The notes beneath the pieces were generated by a model. That model was not told the DNA's origin. It made no database searches and worked only from the letters and a program-made list of their open reading frames with translations. The position numbers and the translations under genes are program-made. A DNA stretch of 39,662 bases. Origin: Candidatus Bathyarchaeum sp. GTDB lineage: Archaea > Thermoproteota > Bathyarchaeia > Bathyarchaeales > Bathyarchaeaceae. Below are positions 1-7,790 of this stretch, one piece after another. The stretch spans positions 874,560 through 914,221 of the forward strand of contig CP070820.1 in the NCBI GenBank assembly GCA_020344315.1. The letters are read 5' to 3'. Every line of letters starts with the position of its first letter. Position 1 is the stretch's first letter.

Positions 1-636
1 TAGGGCGTCAAGCAAGCCTCCACCCATAATTGCGTACATTACTGCAATCATGGGTAATGCAAGGACAAGTGATAGGGCTCTTCCAATATCTCTTCCACGG
101 GCGGATTTTGCAAACCGTGTACGTACCAAGGCGGCAATTACTGTGCCAATCCAGAGGGCTAAAAGAAAAGTGACTACGAAAATAATGACAATTATCGATA
201 TCTGAAGCATGTCCAGCCCCAATGGAGTTAGAGCAGCCGTGAAAAAGCCTGCGATCACAGTTATGGCGATGGCGTAGAATGGCATTACACCCAGAAACTC
301 TCCTAGCAGAACTTCGCTTGGCTTTATGGGGGCGGCTAAAAAGATTTCTACCTGCTCTGCTTGCATTCCCTGCAATGTATAGGTGATCGGCAGTATTATG
401 AGGTAGAAGAAAATTATGAACATTAGGATCGGCACCATTGCTAAAGCAAGTTGGGAGAGGAAGAAAGCGACTAGGTCGTCTACGAACAAATTAACGATTG
501 CCGGCGCAATGAACGCCAAATAAACAGCCAGCAAACCAATCACTAGATAGGGAAAGACTGGTTTTATCATTCGTATCCTGTTTATCCGAATGCGGTACTC
601 GTTCCGCGCAACAACCAGCCACTTAGGGGTTGGCAC
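1..636 (-). CDS. ABC-2 type transporter permease, C-terminus beyond the window
   Basis: This is the membrane subunit of an ABC transporter, paired with the ATPase gene just upstream. The frame is open from a GTG at 636 to the window edge, giving 212 codons. The N-terminus (PTPKWLVVARNEYRIRINRIR) is followed by several long hydrophobic segments. A stretch reading QAEQVEIFLAAPIKPSEVLLGEFLG is typical of ABC-2 permeases, where a cytosolic loop precedes a membrane helix. The GTG start overlaps the end of the ATPase gene by 14 nt and has a GGAGG about 9 nt upstream, which implies translational coupling. The substrate is unknown; drugs, lipids or peptides are all possible for this family. The open-reading-frame and topology evidence is clear, but the 3' end is missing. 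Confidence 0.8.
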   Translation of the reverse strand, partial: MPTPKWLVVARNEYRIRINRIRMIKPVFPYLVIGLLAVYLAFIAPAIVNLFVDDLVAFFLSQLALAMVPILMFIIFFYLIILPITYTLQGMQAEQVEIFLAAPIKPSEVLLGEFLGVMPFYAIAITVIAGFFTAALTPLGLDMLQISIIVIIFVVTFLLALWIGTVIAALVRTRFAKSARGRDIGRALSLVLALPMIAVMYAIMGGGLLDAL

Positions 637-1420
637 TCTTCTGCTTCCTCCACGCCAAGAGCTCTTTCTCTTCAACCCCGCCAGTTATTGCAATGAAGGC
701 GTCTTCCAAGGTCTTCGTTCCTGCTTCAGCAATGATTTCGTCTATTGTGCCGAAAGCAACGAGCCTGCCTTGGTTGATGATGCCTATGCGGTCGCACAGT
801 TCCTCCACAACAGGAAGAATGTGACTGCAAATGAAGATGGTCTTCCCTGCACTATCCGCTAACGATTTAATCAAATCCTTAACCATTAAGGCAGCGCGGG
901 GATCCAGCATGGAGGTTGGCTCGTCGAGGAAAAGAATAGGCGGATCATGGATAATAGCCGCAGCAATCAAAATTTTCTGTTTCATACCGCGACTATAGCC
1001 CTCAAGAAGAAAATCACGCCGATCATGAAGATTAAACAACTTAAGCAAATCCTCAATTCTTCTCGGCAATATATCATTGGAGACATCGTAGAGGGCGCCC
1101 ATGAACTCCAGAAACTCGTTGGCACTTAGCTTCTCATACAACCCTGGGGACTCAGCGAGCAGCCCCGTGACCCGTTTTACCTCCCTTTCATCTTTGAGGA
1201 TGTCATAGCCGTTCACGGTAGCTGTTCCACTAGTCGGTTTTATTATGCAATTTAACAGTCGAACAGTTGTGGTTTTACCTGCCCCGTTTGGACCGAGCAA
1301 ACCAAAGGTTTCTCCCTCGTAAACTTCTAGGTCGAGCTCGTCAACAGCCCTCACCTCGTTGCCATAATGCTTGGACAACTTGTCCGTACGAATTATAGTC
1401 TTCATCAGTCTTCCCTTCAT
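623..1420 (-). CDS. ABC transporter ATP-binding protein
   Basis: This is the cytosolic ATPase that would power the adjacent ABC-2 permease. Visible motifs are Walker A GPNGAGKT (residues 43-50), signature YSRGMK (142-147), Walker B ILFLDE (162-167), and an H-loop in FICSHILP. The length (265 aa) is normal for the DrrA/CcmA-like exporter ATPases. The first ATG is at 1420, but an ATG six codons later (1405) has GGGAAG shortly before it and begins the conserved part (MKTIIRTDKLSKHYG), so 1405 may be the real start. The gene lies in a minus-strand operon after a membrane protein and a winged-helix regulator. That layout is common for regulated exporters in archaea. The transported substrate cannot be read from the sequence. 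Confidence 0.93.
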   Translation of the reverse strand: MKGRLMKTIIRTDKLSKHYGNEVRAVDELDLEVYEGETFGLLGPNGAGKTTTVRLLNCIIKPTSGTATVNGYDILKDEREVKRVTGLLAESPGLYEKLSANEFLEFMGALYDVSNDILPRRIEDLLKLFNLHDRRDFLLEGYSRGMKQKILIAAAIIHDPPILFLDEPTSMLDPRAALMVKDLIKSLADSAGKTIFICSHILPVVEELCDRIGIINQGRLVAFGTIDEIIAEAGTKTLEDAFIAITGGVEEKELLAWRKQKSANP

Positions 1421-1450
1421 TTCATCTAAACATTGCTTCTTTAAATTATT

Positions 1451-1768
1451 TTACAAATCACTGAATACTTGCCTCAGATTATGTTGATATTCCTTGAAAG
1501 CACCGCGTCCTTTTTTTGTGAGTTTAAGTGCTGTATGTGGTTTTCGTTCAATAAATTCCTTCACTACTTGAACGTATCCTGCTTCTTCGAGTTTGCTCAA
1601 ATGGGATGATAGATTACCAGGAGTCATCTGAAGTTGATGTTGGAGGAAGAGGAAGTCTGCACTTTCGACGACGTAGAGTTGGGTCATGATCATCAACCTC
1701 GTAGGTTCGTGGATCAACCGATCAATGTTCTTCAGGTTAGAGGGATTTTTCGGCACTTGTTTTATCAC
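1451..1768 (-). CDS. Winged-helix transcriptional regulator (ArsR/MarR-like)
   Basis: This 105-residue protein is a single winged-helix DNA-binding domain. The order IDRLIHEPTRLMIMTQLYVVE, then a recognition-helix segment MTPGNLSSHLSKLEEAGYV, then a wing (ERKPHTALKLTKKGR) matches the archaeal one-domain regulators of the HTH_34/ArsR type. Its start lies inside the end of the upstream membrane-protein gene (32-nt overlap), and the ABC ATPase gene follows 31 nt downstream. It probably controls its own operon. A perfect 9-bp inverted repeat framing the operon TATA box (2400-2443) is the obvious candidate site. The ligand is unknown, and no cysteine pair suggesting metal binding is seen. Confidence 0.88.
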   Translation of the reverse strand: MIKQVPKNPSNLKNIDRLIHEPTRLMIMTQLYVVESADFLFLQHQLQMTPGNLSSHLSKLEEAGYVQVVKEFIERKPHTALKLTKKGRGAFKEYQHNLRQVFSDL

Positions 1769-2381
1769 CCTGAGTTAGTGGATATTTACGTATGAATCGT
1801 ATCAAAAGAACAAAGCCATAGATAATGATAGCAAGTCCCATTGTTAAGAGTAAGTATTCGAATGGAATAGTTATGAAATGACCTGTTAAAAACAGCACTA
1901 GCGATAATAGTCCATATGCGTAAAGTCGCTTTAGACCCATAGTGTATGCGAATAGGCTTGATATGATTGCGGCTCCAATCCCTATGATGATCATGCTATA
2001 TGAAACCATTAGATCCCTCAACACAGATGCCCAAGCTTGGGTTGTTGATACAAAAGCAAAAGCCATGAATGCTCCTAAACCGGCCACCATTAGTCCAATG
2101 AAGACTGCCGTTAACCTGTTTGCTCCTCCGCTTCTGAATTTTACATAACCGATCCTTGGCATTGTTATTTGCTTCTTGACTGAAATCCAAATTGGAACCA
2201 TAATTGCTGGAAAAATTGCTGGAATTACAAACCATGTGCTAAAGTCTCCCACAGATCTAAGTAAGATGCCCGATCCAAACAACAGAACATAAACGCCGAC
2301 AAAAACGTCAATCAAACCATCTTGATGATAGGACATGTAGGTCTTTTTCTCGATTTCCCTCAAACTTGGTTCTTTCATCAC
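1737..2381 (-). CDS. Polytopic membrane protein of unknown function, first gene of the ABC operon
   Basis: I do not recognise the family. The 214-residue protein has a charged N-terminal stretch (PSLREIEKKTYMSYHQDGLIDV), then about six hydrophobic segments in pairs, and a basic/polar C-terminus (RKYPLTQGDKTSAEKSL). The start is GTG at 2381 or the adjoining ATG at 2378. Both lie about 10-14 nt after the transcript start expected from the TATA box at about 2411-2421. It overlaps the following winged-helix regulator gene, so the two are probably made together. A membrane protein coupled to a one-domain regulator could be a sensor or anti-regulator for it, but this is inference from gene order only. 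Confidence 0.8.
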   Translation of the reverse strand: MMKEPSLREIEKKTYMSYHQDGLIDVFVGVYVLLFGSGILLRSVGDFSTWFVIPAIFPAIMVPIWISVKKQITMPRIGYVKFRSGGANRLTAVFIGLMVAGLGAFMAFAFVSTTQAWASVLRDLMVSYSMIIIGIGAAIISSLFAYTMGLKRLYAYGLLSLVLFLTGHFITIPFEYLLLTMGLAIIIYGFVLLIRFIRKYPLTQGDKTSAEKSL

Positions 2382-2399
2382 CGATCACTATTAGTCTAC

Positions 2400-2443
2400 A
2401 AACTACTTGCTAATATAAAAAGCTTTGCATCACAAAGTAGTTT
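2400..2443 (-). promoter_or_regulatory. Promoter with inverted-repeat operator for the ABC/regulator operon
   Basis: AAACTACTT (2400-2408) and AAGTAGTTT (2435-2443) are perfect 9-bp inverted copies separated by 26 bp. Between them the minus strand reads TTTTTATATTA (about 2411-2421), a good archaeal TATA box positioned for a transcript start near 2390 and the gene start at 2381. The arms therefore frame the TATA box, which is a layout expected of a repressor blocking TBP/TFB. The winged-helix protein encoded at 1451-1768 is the likely binder; this is inferred, not shown. Confidence 0.6.
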
Positions 2444-2563
2444 ATAGTTATGATAGGCACACTGATTTCCGTGCAAACACTTGGAAACTACGTTCCTAGG
2501 TGAATTCCTCTTTTTCCCTCAATCTCACATATGCATTTGATATGTCCTTCGTAGGATGTTATC

Positions 2564-3709
2564 TTAAAGGAACTTGCCAAACAGTAATCTGTATAACCTG
2601 TGTTCTAGGATTGTCAGGGTTTTGGCTCTTCCGAAGACGCGGAAATAATTTTTTCCCATGGCCTCAATCATGTCTCCTATATCATATCGGGGGAATAGAC
2701 AAGAGGAGATTATGAGTCTCCCCCACTCGCCTCTCTTGAGTTCATGAAGCATCTTCACACCTTTGCCTGTTTCAACCTCGAAATAGTACGTGTCATAATT
2801 TGGAGAAATGTAAGGCAGATCATCGAGTTGTTGTGCAAAAGCTCCCTCAGTGGCGCTGTACATCTCCACTATCGGAACCTCACCGAAATATTTCCTGAGA
2901 ACAGGCCCGTATTTGAACTGAATCTTTCTGACACTGGTGCAGACAAGAACTTTGAAATTCCACAGGTCTTTAGGTTTCTTTCCATGTCTCCGCTTAACGT
3001 ATCTGGCGAAGGACATGATTACTGGCGTTACACCAATGGTGGCTACTACAGGCTGATTCAGGGCTCGTTGGTAGACCAGTTCGAATCTTTTCTCCCAGTC
3101 TGATCTGGTGATGCCGGGACCCAGTGCATCTATTTCTTCCTGTCGGGGTAGAAGGCTGACCTGATTCAGCATGGGATTGAGTTTTGCGTAGGTTCCGGAA
3201 CTGTACCCGTAGGTAATCTCTTGTCCACCAACTTCTTTGGTAGTTACTGCTGACGGAAAGTTAAGGTTCAATATTTTTCCTGTCAGAACCTCCAGAGATT
3301 TTTTTCTGTAGGCGTAGTTGGTAATGGCTCGTGCTCCGCAGAGGAAAATTTGTTCAATATGGGTCTTTGTAACTGGCAATACTTTTGCGGTGCCTGTGGA
3401 GCCTCGAGTCATGACCCAGCATAAAGGGGGCTCAGACAGGATGACGGAGTGGTTGCCTGCTTTAACTTGTTCAAAATATGGTTGAAGACCAGCGTAGTTT
3501 ATCTTTGGAACGTTAGTTCGAAATGTAGAGGCATCTTCTACTTCGGTAACTGAGTGCTTTTTCCCGTAAAGTGTTTTTGCGTATCCTTCAAGCAGATTCT
3601 TCAGGATTCGCTGTTGTGCCTCGACGGGATTCTGTAAAGCTTCATACCAAGGATTAACGATCTGCTTTAGAATGTCCACGCCAATCATTGCTACCCCATC
3701 GACTAACAC
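2564..3709 (-). CDS. GH3-family acyl-adenylate-forming protein
   Basis: This is a member of the GH3 adenylating superfamily, whose plant members conjugate amino acids to acyl groups such as auxin. The 381 residues contain the ATP-binding signature TRGSTGTAKVLPVT, the MYSATEGAF segment (equivalent of the family motif before the adenylate pocket), and YDIGDMIE near the C-terminus. The protein stops about 40 residues after that last motif, so most of the C-terminal subdomain of plant GH3 enzymes is absent. I cannot tell whether that is normal for archaeal homologues. The first start is GTG at 3709; an ATG at 3688 with GGGGT just upstream is equally possible. The gene stands alone on the minus strand, so the substrate cannot be inferred from context. 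Confidence 0.8.
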   Translation of the reverse strand: MLVDGVAMIGVDILKQIVNPWYEALQNPVEAQQRILKNLLEGYAKTLYGKKHSVTEVEDASTFRTNVPKINYAGLQPYFEQVKAGNHSVILSEPPLCWVMTRGSTGTAKVLPVTKTHIEQIFLCGARAITNYAYRKKSLEVLTGKILNLNFPSAVTTKEVGGQEITYGYSSGTYAKLNPMLNQVSLLPRQEEIDALGPGITRSDWEKRFELVYQRALNQPVVATIGVTPVIMSFARYVKRRHGKKPKDLWNFKVLVCTSVRKIQFKYGPVLRKYFGEVPIVEMYSATEGAFAQQLDDLPYISPNYDTYYFEVETGKGVKMLHELKRGEWGRLIISSCLFPRYDIGDMIEAMGKNYFRVFGRAKTLTILEHRLYRLLFGKFL

Positions 3710-3754
3710 GAGATGACGGTGCAGTTTCTTTTAAGGGAAATTTTGTATGTGCTT

Positions 3755-4150
3755 CTAGGTTTTCGGATTCCTTCCCTTAGCCATAATTGCTCCTATTACT
3801 ACTCCCACTATCACAATTATTCCAATTATGACTAAGACGTAGGGGACGATTGCTCCTAGAGTGATAACGTCAGTTGCTACGAGATAGAACATAAAGCCCA
3901 CTAGTATTAGGATTAAACCGCCGATTAACGGACCTAAAATGCCGTACTCTCGCTTCTCATACTTCTCCGGCTCCCTCTTCTCCATTTTCTCTTCTTTTTC
4001 CCGTTTCTCGTGTTTTTCCTGCTTCTCAGACTTTTCACTTCTGTAATGTTCAGGCGGCATAGGTTCTTTAACCTTTAACGCGGCGCCGCACTGGGAACAA
4101 AAGGTCATTTCTTCGCTGACTTTAGCGCCACACTTCTGGCAATATGACAT
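3755..4150 (-). CDS. Zinc-ribbon membrane protein with charged linker
   Basis: This is a small membrane protein of unknown function. It begins MSYCQKCGAKVSEEMTFCSQCG, a double-CxxC zinc ribbon of the kind found at the N-terminus of many archaeal membrane proteins. An unusual Lys/Glu-rich linker of about 45 residues follows, with repeated EKxEK/EKRE units. Two hydrophobic segments then form a membrane hairpin, and the C-terminus is short and basic. The start at 4150 is chosen because AGGTGA lies 5 nt before it. An upstream in-frame ATG at 4213 would add 21 unrelated residues and precede the likely TATA element. The linker may be a helix or coiled spacer. The gene diverges from the membrane protein at 4278. 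Confidence 0.8.
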   Translation of the reverse strand: MSYCQKCGAKVSEEMTFCSQCGAALKVKEPMPPEHYRSEKSEKQEKHEKREKEEKMEKREPEKYEKREYGILGPLIGGLILILVGFMFYLVATDVITLGAIVPYVLVIIGIIVIVGVVIGAIMAKGRNPKT

Positions 4151-4177
4151 AAAATTCACCTTTATACAGCTTAATCT

Positions 4178-4262
4178 TCTATTATTTGAATGACAAGTAT
4201 TTAAAATATACACACAGAATTCATGGAGAAATGTTATAAGCCCTTACCGCAAGAATGAAATA
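4178..4262. promoter_or_regulatory. Divergent promoter region between two small membrane-protein genes
   Basis: On the minus strand, a TATTTTAAATA element centred near 4204 lies about 54 nt before the zinc-ribbon start at 4150. On the plus strand, TTATAAG at 4234-4240 lies about 40 nt before the start at 4278. Both distances suit archaeal promoters with short leaders. No operator-like repeat stands out. Confidence 0.4.
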
Positions 4263-4277
4263 GTTGAGGTGTATTAT

Positions 4278-4757
4278 TTGAACGAAAGCAAGAAATCTGC
4301 TCCCATATTTGGAGAGAGCATCATCACCGCCATTTCTGTCGGATTTGCCTTCCTTCTTGTGGGAATCATTTTTGTCATCACCCCAAACCTGTTTGACAAG
4401 ATTCTGGATTTCTTCAAAGACTTCACGCTAGTTGATATTAAAAACTCCAACTGGGTACTTCCAGCACCAGCATCTGCAAGCAGCCATTTACTAGTCTATC
4501 AGGCTGTAGCACAATTCAGCTTCGCTTTAGGTGCATTTCAAATAGTCATCCTAGCACTGAGATTTTTTGCCACTTCAGCATGGGAAAAAAAATCAGAAAC
4601 TGTAGGAAACTTGGTTTTCTGGCTTGGCGCAGGATTTCTAATTCAGGCTTTCCTTCTCGAAACCACATACTGGTTCATATTCTGCTCCACGATAATAATG
4701 CTATGTGGTGTTTCTCTGATCGCAAGAGCCATTGTTATGGCAGCTGCGCGCATCTAA
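4278..4757 (+). CDS. Four-helix membrane protein of unknown function
   Basis: No family is recognised. The protein has about four hydrophobic segments: ITAISVGFAFLLVGIIFVI, a helix around SFALGAFQIVILALRFF, a third around NLVFWLGAGFLIQAFLL, and WFIFCSTIIMLCGVSLIARAI. There is a soluble loop of about 40 residues between the first two. The start is set at TTG 4278 because GAGGTG ends 6 nt before it. An in-frame GTG at 4269 lies within that ribosome binding site and would add three residues. The gene ends convergently with the radical SAM gene about 50 nt away. Nothing in the context indicates a function. Confidence 0.72.
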   Translation: MNESKKSAPIFGESIITAISVGFAFLLVGIIFVITPNLFDKILDFFKDFTLVDIKNSNWVLPAPASASSHLLVYQAVAQFSFALGAFQIVILALRFFATSAWEKKSETVGNLVFWLGAGFLIQAFLLETTYWFIFCSTIIMLCGVSLIARAIVMAAARI

Positions 4758-4805
4758 CTATCAGTCACAACCTGTAGTTAGTTCAGCTTCAGAAAGGGCA
4801 CGCAC

Positions 4806-6158
4806 CTATTGAGTTCCAGCACAGAGGTACTGGTTTTTCTGATTTTCTAGGGGGCAGCCTCCGCCACAGACCTGCAGTTGCGGGCACTCCTTGCATTTTG
4901 CTTCTACATATTCTCTCTTTCTCAGCTGTAATGCAAGCGGGTGGTTCCAGACTTTCTGCCACTCCTCTTTGAGGATGTTGCCAAGACTCTTAAAGTAGCT
5001 TTGGCACGGATAAACATCACCGTTTGGTCCAACACACATGTTAATCATCGCTGCTGTGCATGATTTGACGCCTAAACCTAATTGTACAGGATCAAAACGA
5101 CAGTATTGGGTTGGGGTGTACCAAAGAAATTTTAGCCCTAGCTGATTCGCTTTGTCGTGGACTTTGGGCAGGAGCTCTTTCAGGGTTTCAAGGGGCAAAA
5201 CGAATTCTTTGCTTATCCCGTTTGCCTTTCCCGAGTAGATTAAACTATTACATCCAAAAGCCGCTACTCCAAGCTCTTTCAAGAAGTCTATGGTTTCCAG
5301 AAAATGTTGGGCATTGTATCTACTGAGAGTGGTGTTTGTCGTCGCGTAAATCTGCGTTGGAATCACATTTTTGATTCCAGCCACAGTTTCTCTCCAGCTT
5401 CCTTCTGTCACCGTCATCCGGTCATGAATTTCTGGCTTGTGGGATTCAAGGGTCACTTGGATGAAGTCCAGTCCGGTTTTTTCAAGGGTTTTGACGTAGT
5501 TTTTGTCCTTTAGTTTTCTGCCGTTGGTGATGAGACCTGTGACTAAGCCTTTGTTTTGTCCGTAAAGCAGAAGCTCTGGTAGGTCTTCCCGCAGGGTTGG
5601 TTCGCCTCCAGTGAAGGTTAGTATAAAAACGCCAATTTGGTGAAGCCGGTCGATGATTTCTTTCCATTGTTCTGTGGTGAGTTCAGGGGTCTCATGCGGT
5701 CCGCCGGCGTAGCAGTGGTTACAATTGTTCTGGCATCTGAAGGTAAGCGCCAAGTCCACACGCAGGGGTGCCGAAAGCTCATGGGTGAATGGTTCTACTT
5801 TTTCCAAGTCCAGAAAGGATATGGGACAAATTTCTTCAGTCTGCGCCAAGGTGCTGATGGTGTAGATCAGCCGTTCATAATCGGTTCTCGCTGTATTCTT
5901 GTTCACTCGGTAAATGCTCCTGATCTTTGCAACAGCTTCGTCTGTTGTCATGCCCTGCATAAAATAGAAGGCGTAGGCAGTAGCTGTCTCGTTCAAGTAA
6001 AGAACAGTGTTTGCGTTGATCACTAAAAGTCCTTGACCGTCCGGTTCCACACGAAGCTGAAGAGCCAAACCTGCGAAATCCCCCTTCCCTCGATATGTGT
6101 AACGTCCATGAGGAATCTGGGATGAACGGAACATTTTACGAACAAAACTCATGATCAC
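4806..6158 (-). CDS. Radical SAM/SPASM peptide-modifying enzyme with PqqD-like N-terminal domain
   Basis: This is a likely peptide or protein maturase. Residues about 30-110 (LLVINANTVLYLNETATAYAF, then a helical segment) resemble the PqqD/RRE fold that binds precursor peptides. The radical SAM core begins at 132 with C142-x3-C146-x2-C149 and GGEP at 184-187. The C-terminus shows a full SPASM signature: C367, then G380-x4-C385, C422-x2-C425-x5-C431-x3-C435, and C446. This predicts two auxiliary iron-sulfur clusters. SPASM enzymes typically make thioether or C-C crosslinks or epimerise residues in a peptide. It starts 12 nt after the end of the DUF2207-like gene, whose last 27 residues carry ten cysteines, so that tail is the best candidate substrate. 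The start is ATG at 6158 or ATG two codons later. Confidence 0.9.
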   Translation of the reverse strand: MIMSFVRKMFRSSQIPHGRYTYRGKGDFAGLALQLRVEPDGQGLLVINANTVLYLNETATAYAFYFMQGMTTDEAVAKIRSIYRVNKNTARTDYERLIYTISTLAQTEEICPISFLDLEKVEPFTHELSAPLRVDLALTFRCQNNCNHCYAGGPHETPELTTEQWKEIIDRLHQIGVFILTFTGGEPTLREDLPELLLYGQNKGLVTGLITNGRKLKDKNYVKTLEKTGLDFIQVTLESHKPEIHDRMTVTEGSWRETVAGIKNVIPTQIYATTNTTLSRYNAQHFLETIDFLKELGVAAFGCNSLIYSGKANGISKEFVLPLETLKELLPKVHDKANQLGLKFLWYTPTQYCRFDPVQLGLGVKSCTAAMINMCVGPNGDVYPCQSYFKSLGNILKEEWQKVWNHPLALQLRKREYVEAKCKECPQLQVCGGGCPLENQKNQYLCAGTQ

Positions 6159-6170
6159 ATACCGCCTCCC

Positions 6171-7790
6171 TTATCCTACTCCTCCTCCTGCACAGGCGCA
6201 TGCACAGGAAACGCAGGCGCATACGCACGCGCAAGAAGCACAGGCGCATACGCAACTAGATTTGTGGTGAGCCGGTTTTCTAGAAGATTTTGAGGCTGAC
6301 ATAGGAACTATTGCGTTGGCGAACTTTTCGAGATTAGTAACAACATTGTTTGAGGTGTTCTCCACAGCCGTAGCAATGTTGTTGGCGAAGTCTGCGCCAG
6401 GAATTGTTGGAGGTTTCGCCGCTTTGCTGGGTGTTTCAATGTTTGGCTTATATGTGGGTCTAGGGTGATAGTGGCGATAGCTGAACCAGTACCAAAACCA
6501 GAAAGGACTCGGCTCAAAGGCTAAGTTGCTGAAAGCTGTTTTGGTACGCGATTTAACATTCGGGTCGAGTAAAAGCCACAGTAATTGCTCATCATAGGCT
6601 TTCGATGTTAACTCTGGCGTGCCCGCCTGTTCCACCTGTTTCCAAGCCTTTGCCACGATTTTCCGGTAGTAATCTATGGTGTCGCGTCGGCAGTAACCCC
6701 GCAACTTTTCTTCAACAGTTCGTCTGAGAAACATGATTGTTCGAGCAAGTTTCTCTTCGTCAAGGGTTCCGTCTTTTCTGATGGCGTTGAGGAAGTCGAT
6801 TTCATAGTATCGAAGAGGGTTTTTTCGAGTCCCTGTCTTGTCCTGAAAAGGTTTCATGATTCTAAGTTTTAGCGAGGGGGTCGTGGACTCTGCCCAAACT
6901 GCCCTCTTCTTCAAGAGACTGTATACAATTTCCGTGACTATCTGGGTTGGCTTCAGGTCGAGAAGATACGAAGCCTCCACAGCGGTTAGACCGCGCCTTA
7001 TTCCAAGGGTTTCGACGCCGATTTTAGGCTTCTTATAAGGTTTCTTGCGAATATTGATGAAGACTGCGACAATAACAACAACCGAAATTCCCAATAATAG
7101 AAGCGCAGGCCAATAATTCTGAAAGAAATCAACTATATCTGATTTTGTCTCATAAGCCTGAACATATTCCTTGGGAAAAGAGACTCCAAACTTGGGATTC
7201 TGACCCGGCGCCACATTTTTTCTCTCCCAGTAGATTGATAACCGTCCGTCTTCAGTCAACACATTGTCCCAGTCCACCGATGTTTTCACCATGTCTTCTG
7301 TGACTCCGGACGGTAAAACAATCAGCACTTGAAGGTCGAGTACGCTTGCGTCATACCATGTCGGAGTAAACTCCATACCAAAATTACCCGGGTTTTCGTT
7401 GTCTCCCTTTATCATGCCTGCAACATTTGTGGTAAGGTTAAATCTGGCAGTTTGTCCAGCCGTTAGGGGCGTACGAAATTTGACACGCACCTTATAGTCG
7501 CTTCCAGAACTCGCATCAGAGGCTACTAGAGTGTGACCTTGTTGGTCCATGGCTGTTCCTATTGTGAAGTCGCGTTTGGGTTGACCAACGTTTACGAAGT
7601 TTATGTCAGGACCAGACTTGAGAGTTATACTGATGTCATAAAGTAGGTCGATAGTGCGATCTTGATTTATCCATATTTTTGCCCACTCATGGTCCAGATA
7701 ATATGTCCATTGGGCTGCCACAGTGCCCGCAAACGTCGCCAAGATTAACATGACCGATAATGTGGCGAGCAGGAAACGGGCCCTCACCAT
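6171..7790 (-). CDS. DUF2207-like membrane protein with ten-cysteine C-terminal tail
   Basis: The 539-residue protein begins with a signal peptide (hydrophobic residues 5-24, likely cut near AAA-QW at 26/27). A beta-rich outer domain of about 190 residues follows, then one membrane helix (about 226-247). A cytosolic part comes next, containing a winged-helix-like segment (GIRRGLTAVEASYLLDLKP) and an aromatic patch (PFWFWYWFSYRHYH). This layout matches the DUF2207/YciQ family, whose function is unknown. The last 27 residues (513-539) hold ten cysteines arranged as three, four and three alternating C-x-C units, ending AGGGVG. Other DUF2207 proteins often end in glycine-rich tails. The predicted topology places the tail in the cytosol, where the radical SAM enzyme encoded next could reach it. 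The ATG overlaps the stop of the preceding zinc-ribbon gene (ATGGTGA). Confidence 0.85.
   Translation of the reverse strand: MVRARFLLATLSVMLILATFAGTVAAQWTYYLDHEWAKIWINQDRTIDLLYDISITLKSGPDINFVNVGQPKRDFTIGTAMDQQGHTLVASDASSGSDYKVRVKFRTPLTAGQTARFNLTTNVAGMIKGDNENPGNFGMEFTPTWYDASVLDLQVLIVLPSGVTEDMVKTSVDWDNVLTEDGRLSIYWERKNVAPGQNPKFGVSFPKEYVQAYETKSDIVDFFQNYWPALLLLGISVVVIVAVFINIRKKPYKKPKIGVETLGIRRGLTAVEASYLLDLKPTQIVTEIVYSLLKKRAVWAESTTPSLKLRIMKPFQDKTGTRKNPLRYYEIDFLNAIRKDGTLDEEKLARTIMFLRRTVEEKLRGYCRRDTIDYYRKIVAKAWKQVEQAGTPELTSKAYDEQLLWLLLDPNVKSRTKTAFSNLAFEPSPFWFWYWFSYRHYHPRPTYKPNIETPSKAAKPPTIPGADFANNIATAVENTSNNVVTNLEKFANAIVPMSASKSSRKPAHHKSSCVCACASCACVCACVSCACACAGGGVG

Noticed and set aside
590-862. Plus-strand open frame across the ABC ATPase and permease junction
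   Set aside because: It lies opposite well-supported coding sequence, and its translation has no protein-like pattern.
4151-4213. N-terminal extension of the zinc-ribbon protein from ATG 4213
   Set aside because: The extension would cover the likely promoter and leader. ATG 4150 has AGGTGA directly before it.
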